Assembly (NCBI RefSeq): GCF_902170785.1
Contig: NZ_CABHYG010000011.1
Coordinates: 62,001 to 126,000 of the forward strand
Length of the DNA stretch: 64,000 bases
Reading direction: 5' to 3'
From: Yersinia proxima
GTDB taxonomy: Bacteria > Pseudomonadota > Gammaproteobacteria > Enterobacterales > Enterobacteriaceae
Part shown: piece after piece, positions 41,690 to 48,473 of the stretch
Layout of the letters: every line of letters starts with the position of its first letter
How positions within the stretch are numbered: position 1 is the first letter of the stretch
Program-made: the position numbers and the translations under genes
Notes under the pieces: generated by a model
Databases searched by the model: none
The model's input: the letters and a program-made list of their open reading frames with translations, nothing else
What the model was told of the DNA's origin: nothing

Positions 41690-41717
41690 GAGGGTAATGG
41701 TTTAGGTCGTTACCCTC
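41690..41717. terminator. hairpin between cybC and rnk
   Basis: GAGGGTAA (41690-41697) pairs with TTACCCTC (41710-41717) around a 12-nt loop between the convergent genes. No long T-run; probable bidirectional terminator. Confidence 0.6.
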
Positions 41718-41727
41718 ATGACATCAA

Positions 41728-42138
41728 TTAGCGGTGATATTCACCGGCAGCTTCTGGCTGGTACAGCAATTCCAGCACCGTAATGCGGGCTTCATCCCCA
41801 CCCGGCAGTTTCCAACTAATTTCGTCATTAACATGCAATCCCAGCAATGCTGCACCTAAGGGCGCCATGACGGAGAGTTGCTCGTTGCTATCTTTCAGCG
41901 AAGCTGGATAAACCAAGGTGCGAATATGTTCTTCCTGGCTATTTAGGTCGCGAAAACGCACACGACTGTTCATGGTCACTACATCAGCCGGGATAGCATT
42001 CGGCGGCAGAATTTCTGCACGATCCAGTTCTTCATTGAGCGCTGTTGCGACCACAGAACCGGCAAAGGCCGGTTGCGCCAGTAACGCATCCAAACGTTCA
42101 GCATCCAGCTCGTTAATCGTGATGGTTGGCTTGGTCAT
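41728..42138 (-). CDS. rnk: regulator of nucleoside diphosphate kinase
   Basis: 136-aa GreA/GreB-like protein that binds RNA polymerase near the secondary channel. It begins [19 protein letters not shown] and has the C-terminal FKBP-like block [14 protein letters not shown] and LEPQYQPEAAG-type end ([13 protein letters not shown]). ATG 42138 is chosen as in E. coli, with GGAGAG upstream; the longer frame would start within the ERIC. Confidence 0.95.
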   Translation of the reverse strand: MTKPTITINELDAERLDALLAQPAFAGSVVATALNEELDRAEILPPNAIPADVVTMNSRVRFRDLNSQEEHIRTLVYPASLKDSNEQLSVMAPLGAALLGLHVNDEISWKLPGGDEARITVLELLYQPEAAGEYHR

Positions 42139-42167
42139 ACTACTCTCCAATTCAATTTCAACAAAAC

Positions 42168-42297
<130 letters not shown>

Positions 42298-42302
42298 AAA
42301 AC

Positions 42303-42332
42303 AACACCCCCACGCCATAGGAGAGGGGGTGT
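42303..42332 (-). terminator. strong hairpin with T-run on minus strand, no gene before it
   Basis: AACACCCCC and GGGGGTGTT (9-bp perfect stem). On the minus strand it is followed by GTTTTTAT, a classical terminator shape. It would stop transcription coming from 42.4-42.6 kb toward rnk, where no gene is known. Confidence 0.7.
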
Positions 42333-42669
42333 TAGAAAATAGCTTAATATTTATCTGATATTAGGCTCTTCCGGCTAGAAAAGAAAGAGATCCAGATCAC
42401 GAACTTTTTCCCGCCATCTGCTTTCGCTGTGCATTTATATAAAAGTTATTTTGTTGTTAATGATTAAGTTAGCGATCTAACACCGTTATTTGCGAAAGTG
42501 ATCCCTCCACTCCATTACATTTCCACTTTGAACTGGAAAAAATGCCGCTACACAGCTATTCCGCTTGCAGGTAGGGTGATGTTATCGCGCAGAGGCAAGG
42601 TCGAATAAATAACTGAACTTATCTTTGCAGTCATAGAGCTGTAGCAGCAAGGAATAGAGGATTGCCAGC
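42333..42669. other. control region of the PRD-SFCGS-DUF431x cassette
   Basis: 337 bp before the cassette. On the plus strand AGAGA-TCCAGA-TCACG (42386-42401) matches the CRP consensus at seven of ten positions with correct spacing. GTTAG-CGAT-CTAAC near 42468-42481 is a small inverted repeat. I see no certain -35/-10 pair and no -24/-12 sigma-54 motif. Confidence 0.4.
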
Positions 42670-43014
42670 GTGAATGATGTAGCCGCATTGAATGCAGCCG
42701 AAGACCCTGGAATGAAAGAGGCCATTATCATCACTGAGCGGGTATTAGCTGAAATTACCGCGATGTTAAATGCCGAAAATATTTTTACCAATGCTGTTCA
42801 ACAGCAGATGTTGACATCACATATTCGGGCTATGGTGCTGAGATCAATAACAGGTGAGCCGTTGCCTGAAGTGGATAAATCATTATTTGATGAGATCTCG
42901 GAACATTCGATGGAAATGGCGCAACAGGTAGTCGATAAATTTCCTAATTTACCCATTGAAGAGGCTTATTTGTTGTCGGTGCATTTTGAAGTAGCGAAAG
43001 ATAATAACCCATAA
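42670..43014 (+). CDS. stand-alone PRD protein (EF0829/AHA3910 family)
   Basis: 114 aa, a single PTS-regulation domain without any DNA- or RNA-binding part. The two histidines typical for PRDs are present: H51 (LTSHIRAM) and H105 (LLSVHFEV). It starts with GTG 42670 (AGAGGA nine bases upstream). First gene of the cassette, 23 bp before the SFCGS gene. PRDs are phosphorylated by HPr or EIIB on such histidines; what this one controls is unknown. It may regulate the cassette, perhaps by pairing with the large regulator at 49.8 kb, which is inference. Confidence 0.82.
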   Translation: MNDVAALNAAEDPGMKEAIIITERVLAEITAMLNAENIFTNAVQQQMLTSHIRAMVLRSITGEPLPEVDKSLFDEISEHSMEMAQQVVDKFPNLPIEEAYLLSVHFEVAKDNNP

Positions 43015-43037
43015 AATACTGATATGGAGAAGAGACT

Positions 43038-43403
43038 ATGAGTCAAATTACCGTTGTGATTGGCGACCGTTTAGGAAAAGGCCAGAAAGTTGGGCAAGGC
43101 GTTGAATTAGCTGGTGGCCGCGTGGTGGTTATTCCTGGTGTAGCCGCAGATATGAAACTGGGTGATGTGATGAATAGCGAAAAAGCAGATTTCGGTATTT
43201 CATTCTGTGGTAGTGGTGGCGCGGGTGCTATTACTGCACAAAATAAATATGGTTACAAAGCAAAATACGGTATGCGTTCAGTGGAAGAGGGTGTGACGGC
43301 AATAAACGAAGGCTGCAAGGTATTAGGCTTCGGATTTATGGACAAAGAAGAGTTAGGACAAAAGCTAGTGGAAGCCTATATCAAGAAATATGGTCAGCCG
43401 TAA
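43038..43403 (+). CDS. glycine-rich SFCGS family protein (EF0830/AHA3911)
   Basis: 121-aa soluble protein, begins MSQITVVIGDRLGKGQKVG. The name-giving motif is GISFCGSGGAGAITAQ with Cys57. There is no signal peptide or membrane helix, so it is cytoplasmic. The family has no published function that I know of. The glycine-rich loop after a Cys recalls the phosphocysteine loop of PTS EIIB proteins, but the Cys lies mid-chain rather than near the N-terminus, so this is only a thought. The stop overlaps the next start by one base (TAATG). Confidence 0.85.
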   Translation: MSQITVVIGDRLGKGQKVGQGVELAGGRVVVIPGVAADMKLGDVMNSEKADFGISFCGSGGAGAITAQNKYGYKAKYGMRSVEEGVTAINEGCKVLGFGFMDKEELGQKLVEAYIKKYGQP

Positions 43404-43699
43404 TGAAAGAGCAATATACCACTCAGGTGCAAGTAAAAGGCAAAGGCGATACTAAAGGTAAGGCTTTCGCCAATGCACTCGGTAATGTCCAGAATACGGT
43501 GTTGAAGTCGACACAAAATATTTTGCTGCGGATTGAACCACAAGACGTAAAAGTATTAAAAGCCGAATTATCAGTCAAAAATGAAAAGTTTTTATTCTTT
43601 TTCCTGCCACGGGAAAGAAAAACCTACAGCGTCGAATTAGATATTACGGTGAGCGTGACAATTATTAATACAGATAAGGTCGTCTTCATATCTAAATAA
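43403..43699 (+). CDS. DUF4312 family protein (EF0831/AHA3912)
   Basis: 98-aa soluble protein of unknown function: MKEQYTTQVQVKGKGDTKGK at the start, and FFFLPRERKTYSVELDITVSV near the end, split here as FFFLPRERK and YSVELDITVSV. The hydrophobic FLFFFLP stretch is too short for a membrane span. Always found with SFCGS and the DUF4310/4311 membrane pair, so it is likely a cytoplasmic subunit of that transporter. Confidence 0.83.
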   Translation: MKEQYTTQVQVKGKGDTKGKAFANALGNVQNTVLKSTQNILLRIEPQDVKVLKAELSVKNEKFLFFFLPRERKTYSVELDITVSVTIINTDKVVFISK

Positions 43700-43711
43700 A
43701 AGGATATACTG

Positions 43712-44488
43712 ATGTTTCTAATCATTCTTTTTAAGTCGATTATTATCGGCGGATTGGTCGGCGTGGGGGTTGGTGTTGGGGCCGCCCGCATGTTCCATGC
43801 ACCGACCATCCAGGGAATGGGGGCGTTTCGTACTTTGGGCGAGTTAAACTCGTGTGAGGGTGATCCGGCTTCGCATTTCTCCTTTGGATTAGGGTTCTTC
43901 TTCAACGCCTGGGCCTCTTCAGTGGCTGCAGGTGCTTTTACTCAAGACGTTGACCACCGCATTATTCCTAACTGGGGTGCCGCAGCATTAATGATTAAAA
44001 ATCGTAATGTGGCGGAAACTATGCATAACCCGAAAAAGATGGCGATTGCCTGCGGAATTATCGGGGTTATTGTGGTCAGTTTCTTAAATACCACAGCATC
44101 AGCTGTTCCTGCGGCATTACAGGTCACAGCAATTAAAGTGCTTGTACCGGCGGCAAATATTCTGGTTAACACCGTGATGCCGGTTATTTTCTGGTTAGCA
44201 GCGATTGATGCAGGGCGACGCTCTGGTTTCTGGGCCACTATTTTCGGTGGTTTGGCGCAGTTAATTATGGGTAACGCAGTACCTGGCCTGGTTTTGGGTA
44301 TTTTAATTGGGAAAGGTGTTGAAGAAAGTGGCTGGAATAAAGTCACTAAAATCATGATGACAGTGATTGTTCTGTTATTCGTGCTCAGTGGTTTCTTCCG
44401 CGGATTCGATCTGAAATTCCTGGAATCATTCAGTCTGAGTGCACCAGTATGGCTCGATACTATTCATAACGCATTAAGCGGAAAATAA
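43712..44488 (+). CDS. DUF4311 polytopic membrane protein (EF0832/AHA3913)
   Basis: 258 aa with about six to seven membrane helices, for example IILFKSIIIGGLVGVGVGVG, KMAIACGIIGVIVVSFLN and KIMMTVIVLLFVLSGFF. The conserved loop GELNSCEGDPASHFSFGLGF contains Cys, Glu, Asp and His residues and may contribute to a substrate path. GNAVPGLVLGILIGKGVEESG is also well conserved in appearance. No known transporter family is recognised. I propose it forms an importer together with DUF4310. Confidence 0.83.
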   Translation: MFLIILFKSIIIGGLVGVGVGVGAARMFHAPTIQGMGAFRTLGELNSCEGDPASHFSFGLGFFFNAWASSVAAGAFTQDVDHRIIPNWGAAALMIKNRNVAETMHNPKKMAIACGIIGVIVVSFLNTTASAVPAALQVTAIKVLVPAANILVNTVMPVIFWLAAIDAGRRSGFWATIFGGLAQLIMGNAVPGLVLGILIGKGVEESGWNKVTKIMMTVIVLLFVLSGFFRGFDLKFLESFSLSAPVWLDTIHNALSGK

Positions 44489-44506
44489 CACAGTGAGAGG
44501 AGCTTG

Positions 44507-45160
44507 ATGATGGATGAACAAACCAAGAATAACTTCTGGTATGCCGACTGGTCATTTCCGATCTTTGTAGGATTATTATCCTCCGGCGTATTCGCGGGTA
44601 CTCATATGTATTATTTATATGGGATCGGCGCATTTAACGAAGTCGCTTTTGTTTCAATGCTACGTGCAGGTATGGACACCGGAGTTTATGGTGCAGTTGC
44701 AGCATTTGGTGCCAGCTTCTTATTCGCCAGAATTATTGAAGGTTCACTGGTCGGTATTTTAGATATCGGCGGTGCCATTCAAACAGGTGTCGGTTTGGGT
44801 GTGCCAGCATTATTGCTGGGGGCCGGATTTGTCTTCCCGGTTGCTAATTTTGCCGCTTCTCTAGTTACTGGCCTGATTATTGGTTTAGCTATCGGTTATC
44901 TGATTATTTTGGCGCGTAAATTCACTATTAACCAAAGTAATTCAACCTACGGTGCTGATGTCATGATGGGAGCAGGTAATTCATCTGGCCGTTTCTTAGG
45001 GCCACTGATTATTTTGTCTGCTATTACGGCGTCAATTCCAATTGGGATTGGTTCTTTGGCCGGCGCATTACTGTTTTATCTCTGGAATAAACCTATTACC
45101 GGTGGTGCAATTTTGGGGGCGATGATTCTAGGTTCTATTTTCCCCGTCGCCATTTCCTAA
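44507..45160 (+). CDS. DUF4310 polytopic membrane protein (EF0833/AHA3914)
   Basis: About 217 aa with six or so membrane helices (FPIFVGLLSSGVFAGTHMYY, VYGAVAAFGASFLFARI, ASLVTGLIIGLAIGYLIILA). A re-entrant-looking segment GADVMMGAGNSSGRFLGPL is rich in small and polar residues. Two adjacent ATG codons (44507, 44510) follow GAGAGGAG; either may be used. Probably the second membrane subunit of the cassette transporter. An inverted repeat and an ERIC separate it from the amidohydrolase gene. Confidence 0.83.
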   Translation: MMDEQTKNNFWYADWSFPIFVGLLSSGVFAGTHMYYLYGIGAFNEVAFVSMLRAGMDTGVYGAVAAFGASFLFARIIEGSLVGILDIGGAIQTGVGLGVPALLLGAGFVFPVANFAASLVTGLIIGLAIGYLIILARKFTINQSNSTYGADVMMGAGNSSGRFLGPLIILSAITASIPIGIGSLAGALLFYLWNKPITGGAILGAMILGSIFPVAIS

Positions 45161-45164
45161 TCCA

Positions 45165-45200
45165 CGGAGTAAATATTCAAATAACAGGATATTTACTCCG
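45165..45200 (+). terminator. 12-bp inverted repeat after DUF4310 gene
   Basis: CGGAGTAAATAT (45165-45176) and ATATTTACTCCG (45189-45200) form a perfect stem 5 bp after the stop. It lacks a T-run. It may act as a processing or attenuation site between the transport and the enzyme genes. Confidence 0.55.
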
Positions 45201-45225
45201 CTGTGACGTCAAGTAAGAAGGTCAT

Positions 45226-45350
45226 TTACCCAAAGTAATTGGCGATGCAGCAAGGCAGCAAATGAATGCATCCCGATGAGCTTACATAAGTAAGTGATTC
45301 GGGTAAGTGAGAGCAGCTAACACTGCTGCGACGTCAAGTAAGAAGGGGAA
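45226..45350. repeat. ERIC element, second arm type, inside the cassette
   Basis: Starts TTACCCAAAGTAATTGGCG, core GATGAGCTTACATAAGTAAG, ends GACGTCAAGTAAGAAGGGGAA. The arms match the ERIC at 13097-13223. A 21-bp fragment of the same right end (GTGACGTCAAGTAAGAAGG) also lies just before it at about 45202-45220, so the end sequence is present twice. Confidence 0.87.
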
Positions 45351-45354
45351 CATA

Positions 45355-46524
45355 ATGTATGACTTTATTATTACCGGAGCACTATTAGTTGACGGTCGCC
45401 AGGTTGATATCGCAATTAATAACGGAAAAATAGTCGCGGTCAGTGCGGCTATTACTGAAGATAAAGAAAATCAGACAAAATCTCAGATTTATTCCGCTAA
45501 AAAAGTGTTGGATTTGGCGGGGAAATATTACCTCAGTGCAGGTTGGATTGATTCCCATGTCCACTGTTACCCCGCATCGCCTATTTATCATGATGAGGCT
45601 GATTTAGTCGGGGTTGCCAGTGGCGTCACCACGGTGGTGGATGCGGGTAGTACCGGTGCCAATGATGTGGACGATTTTTACCGCTTAACTCGTGCGGCTA
45701 AAACCCAAGTTTACGCTTTTCTGAATATTGCGAAAACCGGCATCGTGACACAAAACGAATTAGCCGATATGGCGCAGATTGATAAGCAAAGTGTGACCGA
45801 GGCGATAGCCCGCAATCCTGGTTTTATCATTGGTATTAAAGCGCGCATGAGCAGTAGTGTGGTCGGTAAAAACGGCATCAAACCCTTAGTACGCGCTAAA
45901 GAAATTCAGCAAGAAAACAATCAGTTGCCGCTGATGGTGCATATCGGTAATAACCCACCGGATCTGGATGAAATCGCCGACTTATTGACTCAGGGCGATA
46001 TTATTACTCATTGCTATAACGGCAAACCGAACCGAATTTTGACGCCTGCTGGCGCACTACGTGAGTCTATCCAGCGGGCACTGAAACGCGGCGTATTGTT
46101 AGATGTGGGTCACGGCAGCGCCAGTTTTAGCTTTGATGTGGCTGAGCTTGCTATCAAGCAAGGTATTTATCCGCACACTATCAGTTCTGACATTTATTGC
46201 CGCAACCGCCTGAACGGGCCCGTCCATAGCTTAGCGACCGTAATGTCCAAATTTTTCACCCTCGGTTTGAGCCTTGATCAAGTCATTCGCTGTGTGACAG
46301 AAAATGCCGCGCACGCCCTGCGCCTGACCGATAAAGGGGTAGTGGATACAGGCTATGATGCTGATTTCACTATTTTTGAGCTGAAACAGCAACCTCAAGT
46401 ATTCAATGATTCTGAAGGGAAATCGGTAACCGGTGAGAAGTATCTGGTGCCACTGGCTGCGGTCGTCGCCGGTGACTTAGTATTAACTGATGAAGGGAAG
46501 TCAAAAGATGTCTTCAGTCTATGA
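45355..46524 (+). CDS. amidohydrolase/deacetylase family metallohydrolase (EF0837/AHA3915)
   Basis: 389-aa TIM-barrel metal hydrolase of the COG3964 type. The metal-binding HxH is at residues 68-70 (WIDSHVH). The bridging Lys lies in IGIKARMSSS, further His residues in MVHIGNNPP and IITHCYNGK, and the catalytic Asp in ISSDIYCRN. Such enzymes remove acyl groups from N- or O-acylated acids, which suggests a deacylation before the lyase step. ATG 45355; its ribosome site AAGGGGAA is the end of the ERIC. An in-frame start 16 codons earlier would begin in the repeat and is rejected. It overlaps the next gene by 17 bp. Confidence 0.88.
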   Translation: MYDFIITGALLVDGRQVDIAINNGKIVAVSAAITEDKENQTKSQIYSAKKVLDLAGKYYLSAGWIDSHVHCYPASPIYHDEADLVGVASGVTTVVDAGSTGANDVDDFYRLTRAAKTQVYAFLNIAKTGIVTQNELADMAQIDKQSVTEAIARNPGFIIGIKARMSSSVVGKNGIKPLVRAKEIQQENNQLPLMVHIGNNPPDLDEIADLLTQGDIITHCYNGKPNRILTPAGALRESIQRALKRGVLLDVGHGSASFSFDVAELAIKQGIYPHTISSDIYCRNRLNGPVHSLATVMSKFFTLGLSLDQVIRCVTENAAHALRLTDKGVVDTGYDADFTIFELKQQPQVFNDSEGKSVTGEKYLVPLAAVVAGDLVLTDEGKSKDVFSL

Positions 46525-47620
46525 AAAATACCAGTTAAAGCATGTCATTAATGCTTCTGGCCGCATGACGATGCTGGGTGTTTCGACGCCACGACAAGAT
46601 GTGGTCGAAGCCGTAGAGTTGGGCCTGAATCATTACTTTGTCATGAAAGATTTAGTGAATCAGACCGGCGCTTATATTGCGAAGTTACTGAATGTAGAAA
46701 GCGCCGTGGTGGTGTCTTGTGCTTCGGCCGGGATTGCCCAGTCGGTCGCGGCCGTGATTGTTAAAGACAATGCCAATTTGCTGGTGAATCTGCACGCCGC
46801 GCCGCGCACGGTGCCCCATGAAATTGTTTTACCCAAGGGCCACAATGTTAACTTTGGTGCGCCAGTCGATACTATGGTGACATTGGGCGGCGGCAAAGTA
46901 GTGGAGGCGGGCTATGCCAATGAATGCCTACCAGAACAGCTGGAAGCTGCGATCACGCCGAATACTGCGGCGATCTTGTATATAAAATCCCATCATTGTG
47001 TGCAAAAAAGCATTCTGTCAGTTGAACAGGCGGTGGTAATTGCACGCAAGCATCAACTGCCATTAATTGTTGATGCGGCTGCAGAAGAAGATTTGCAGTG
47101 CTACTACCAAATGGGCGCTGATTTGGTGATTTACAGCGGAGCCAAAGCGATTGAAGGCCCAACCAGTGGCTTGGTCTTGGGCAAAAAAACCTATGTGGAT
47201 TGGGTGAAGTTGCAATCAAACGGTATCGGTCGGGCAATGAAAGTGGGTAAAGAGGGCATCCTTGGTTTGACCCGCGCTATCGAAAGTTACATCACGCTGG
47301 AGAAAGAAACTGGCCAGCAGATGATAGATAAAATGACGCCGTTTATCAGCCAGTTGAATTCCATTGATGGGGTTTCAGCCAAAGTGGTTTGGGATGCGGC
47401 GGGGCGCGATATTGCCCGCACGGAAATCAGTTTTGATGAAATTAAAATTGGCCGTTCGACACCCGATTTGGTTGATGCGCTAAAAAATGGCGACATCGCT
47501 ATTTACTTCCGTGCTTACAAAGCCAACGAAGGCAAGATTGAGGTTGATGTGCGCAGTGTCACGCCAGCGCAACTTGAGACTATTTACAGCTGTATTAACC
47601 GCCTGGTTAAAGGAGCCTAA
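46508..47620 (+). CDS. DgaE-like PLP-dependent ammonia-lyase
   Basis: 370-aa SelA-related pyridoxal-phosphate enzyme. The cofactor Lys is K213 in IYSGAKAIEGPTSG. Other fold landmarks are VVSCASAGIAQSVAAVI and PLIVDAAAEEDLQ with the PLP-pairing Asp. Salmonella DgaE eliminates ammonia from D-glucosaminate-6-phosphate to give KDGP; this protein is of the same family (AHA3916 type). Start at ATG 46508 with GAAGGGAAG upstream. The gene is followed after 3 bp by the aldolase gene. Confidence 0.87.
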   Translation: MSSVYEKYQLKHVINASGRMTMLGVSTPRQDVVEAVELGLNHYFVMKDLVNQTGAYIAKLLNVESAVVVSCASAGIAQSVAAVIVKDNANLLVNLHAAPRTVPHEIVLPKGHNVNFGAPVDTMVTLGGGKVVEAGYANECLPEQLEAAITPNTAAILYIKSHHCVQKSILSVEQAVVIARKHQLPLIVDAAAEEDLQCYYQMGADLVIYSGAKAIEGPTSGLVLGKKTYVDWVKLQSNGIGRAMKVGKEGILGLTRAIESYITLEKETGQQMIDKMTPFISQLNSIDGVSAKVVWDAAGRDIARTEISFDEIKIGRSTPDLVDALKNGDIAIYFRAYKANEGKIEVDVRSVTPAQLETIYSCINRLVKGA

Positions 47621-47623
47621 CCA

Positions 47624-48364
47624 ATGAAACTGACGCCAAATTATTACCGTGACCGCGTGTGCTTGAATGTGCTGGCCGGTTCTAAAGACAATGCGCGCGC
47701 GATTTATCAGGCTGCTGAAGGCCATGTGCTGGTGGGCGTGTTATCGAAGAATTACCCGGATGTCGACAGTGCCGTCAAAGACATGCGTGAGTACGCAGCT
47801 CTGATCGACAATGCTTTGTCGGTGGGGCTAGGTGCGGGTGATCCCAGGCAGTCGGTGATGGTGAGTCAGATTTCGCAACAGGTACAGCCACAGCATGTGA
47901 ATCAGGTATTTACCGGCGTCGGTGCCAGCCGTGCCTTGCTGGGCCAGCACGATACTGTGGTCAATGGTCTGATATCACCGACCGGCAAAGTCGGTTATGT
48001 GAAGATTTCAACCGGCCCGCTCAGTTCACAGCAAAAAGACGCGATTGTGCCGGTCACCACCGCCATTGCGATGTTGAAAGATATGGGCGGCAGCTCGGTA
48101 AAATTCTTCCCGATGAATGGGTTGGATTCTATTGATGAATATCGTTTTGTTGCCGAGGCTTGTGCAGCAACCGGTTTTTGGTTGGAGCCAACCGGCGGTA
48201 TTGATCTGGATAATTTCGAACAAATTGTGCAAATCGCGCTGGATGCGGGCGTGACGAAAGTTATCCCGCATATCTATAGCTCGATTATTGATAGCAAGAC
48301 CGGCAATACCCGCCCGGAAGATGTGAAAACATTATTGGATATCGTGAAAAAGATAGTGCAATAA
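47624..48364 (+). CDS. DgaF-like 2-dehydro-3-deoxy-phosphogluconate aldolase (EF0839/AHA3917)
   Basis: 246-aa class I-type aldolase family member. In the Salmonella D-glucosaminate pathway DgaF splits KDGP to pyruvate and glyceraldehyde-3-phosphate. Visible blocks are MKLTPNYYRDRVCLNVLAGS, VGYVKISTGPLSSQ, GGSSVKFFPMNGLDSIDEY, and EPTGGIDLDNFEQIV. The Lys in SVKFFPM is a good candidate for the Schiff-base residue, as in KDPG aldolases. Last gene of the tightly spaced part of the cassette. Confidence 0.88.
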   Translation: MKLTPNYYRDRVCLNVLAGSKDNARAIYQAAEGHVLVGVLSKNYPDVDSAVKDMREYAALIDNALSVGLGAGDPRQSVMVSQISQQVQPQHVNQVFTGVGASRALLGQHDTVVNGLISPTGKVGYVKISTGPLSSQQKDAIVPVTTAIAMLKDMGGSSVKFFPMNGLDSIDEYRFVAEACAATGFWLEPTGGIDLDNFEQIVQIALDAGVTKVIPHIYSSIIDSKTGNTRPEDVKTLLDIVKKIVQ

Positions 48365-48402
48365 CCCACTAATTTACCGGTTAAGAACTCAGTATCGGCG
48401 GA

Positions 48403-48439
48403 GGTAGGTGTGGCGGTTTGGCTTGGCGCGACACCTACC
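48403..48439 (+). terminator. hairpin after the dgaF-like gene
   Basis: GGTAGGTGT (48403-48411) pairs with ACACCTACC (48431-48439). It is a strong stem in the 109-bp gap before the lactonase gene, with only a C/T-rich tail after it. A partial terminator or attenuator. Confidence 0.6.
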
Positions 48440-48473
48440 GCCTGGTAGCTCTTCCCTATGAGTAAGGACCAAT

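Noticed and set aside
42441..42480. Promoter TTGTTA-17-CTAACA for the cassette
   Set aside because: The -10 hexamer is too poor; the true start needs mapping.
45307..45354. 16-codon N-terminal extension of the amidohydrolase
   Set aside because: Encoded by the ERIC; ATG 45355 directly follows a Shine-Dalgarno and opens with the family-like MYDFIITGALLVDG.
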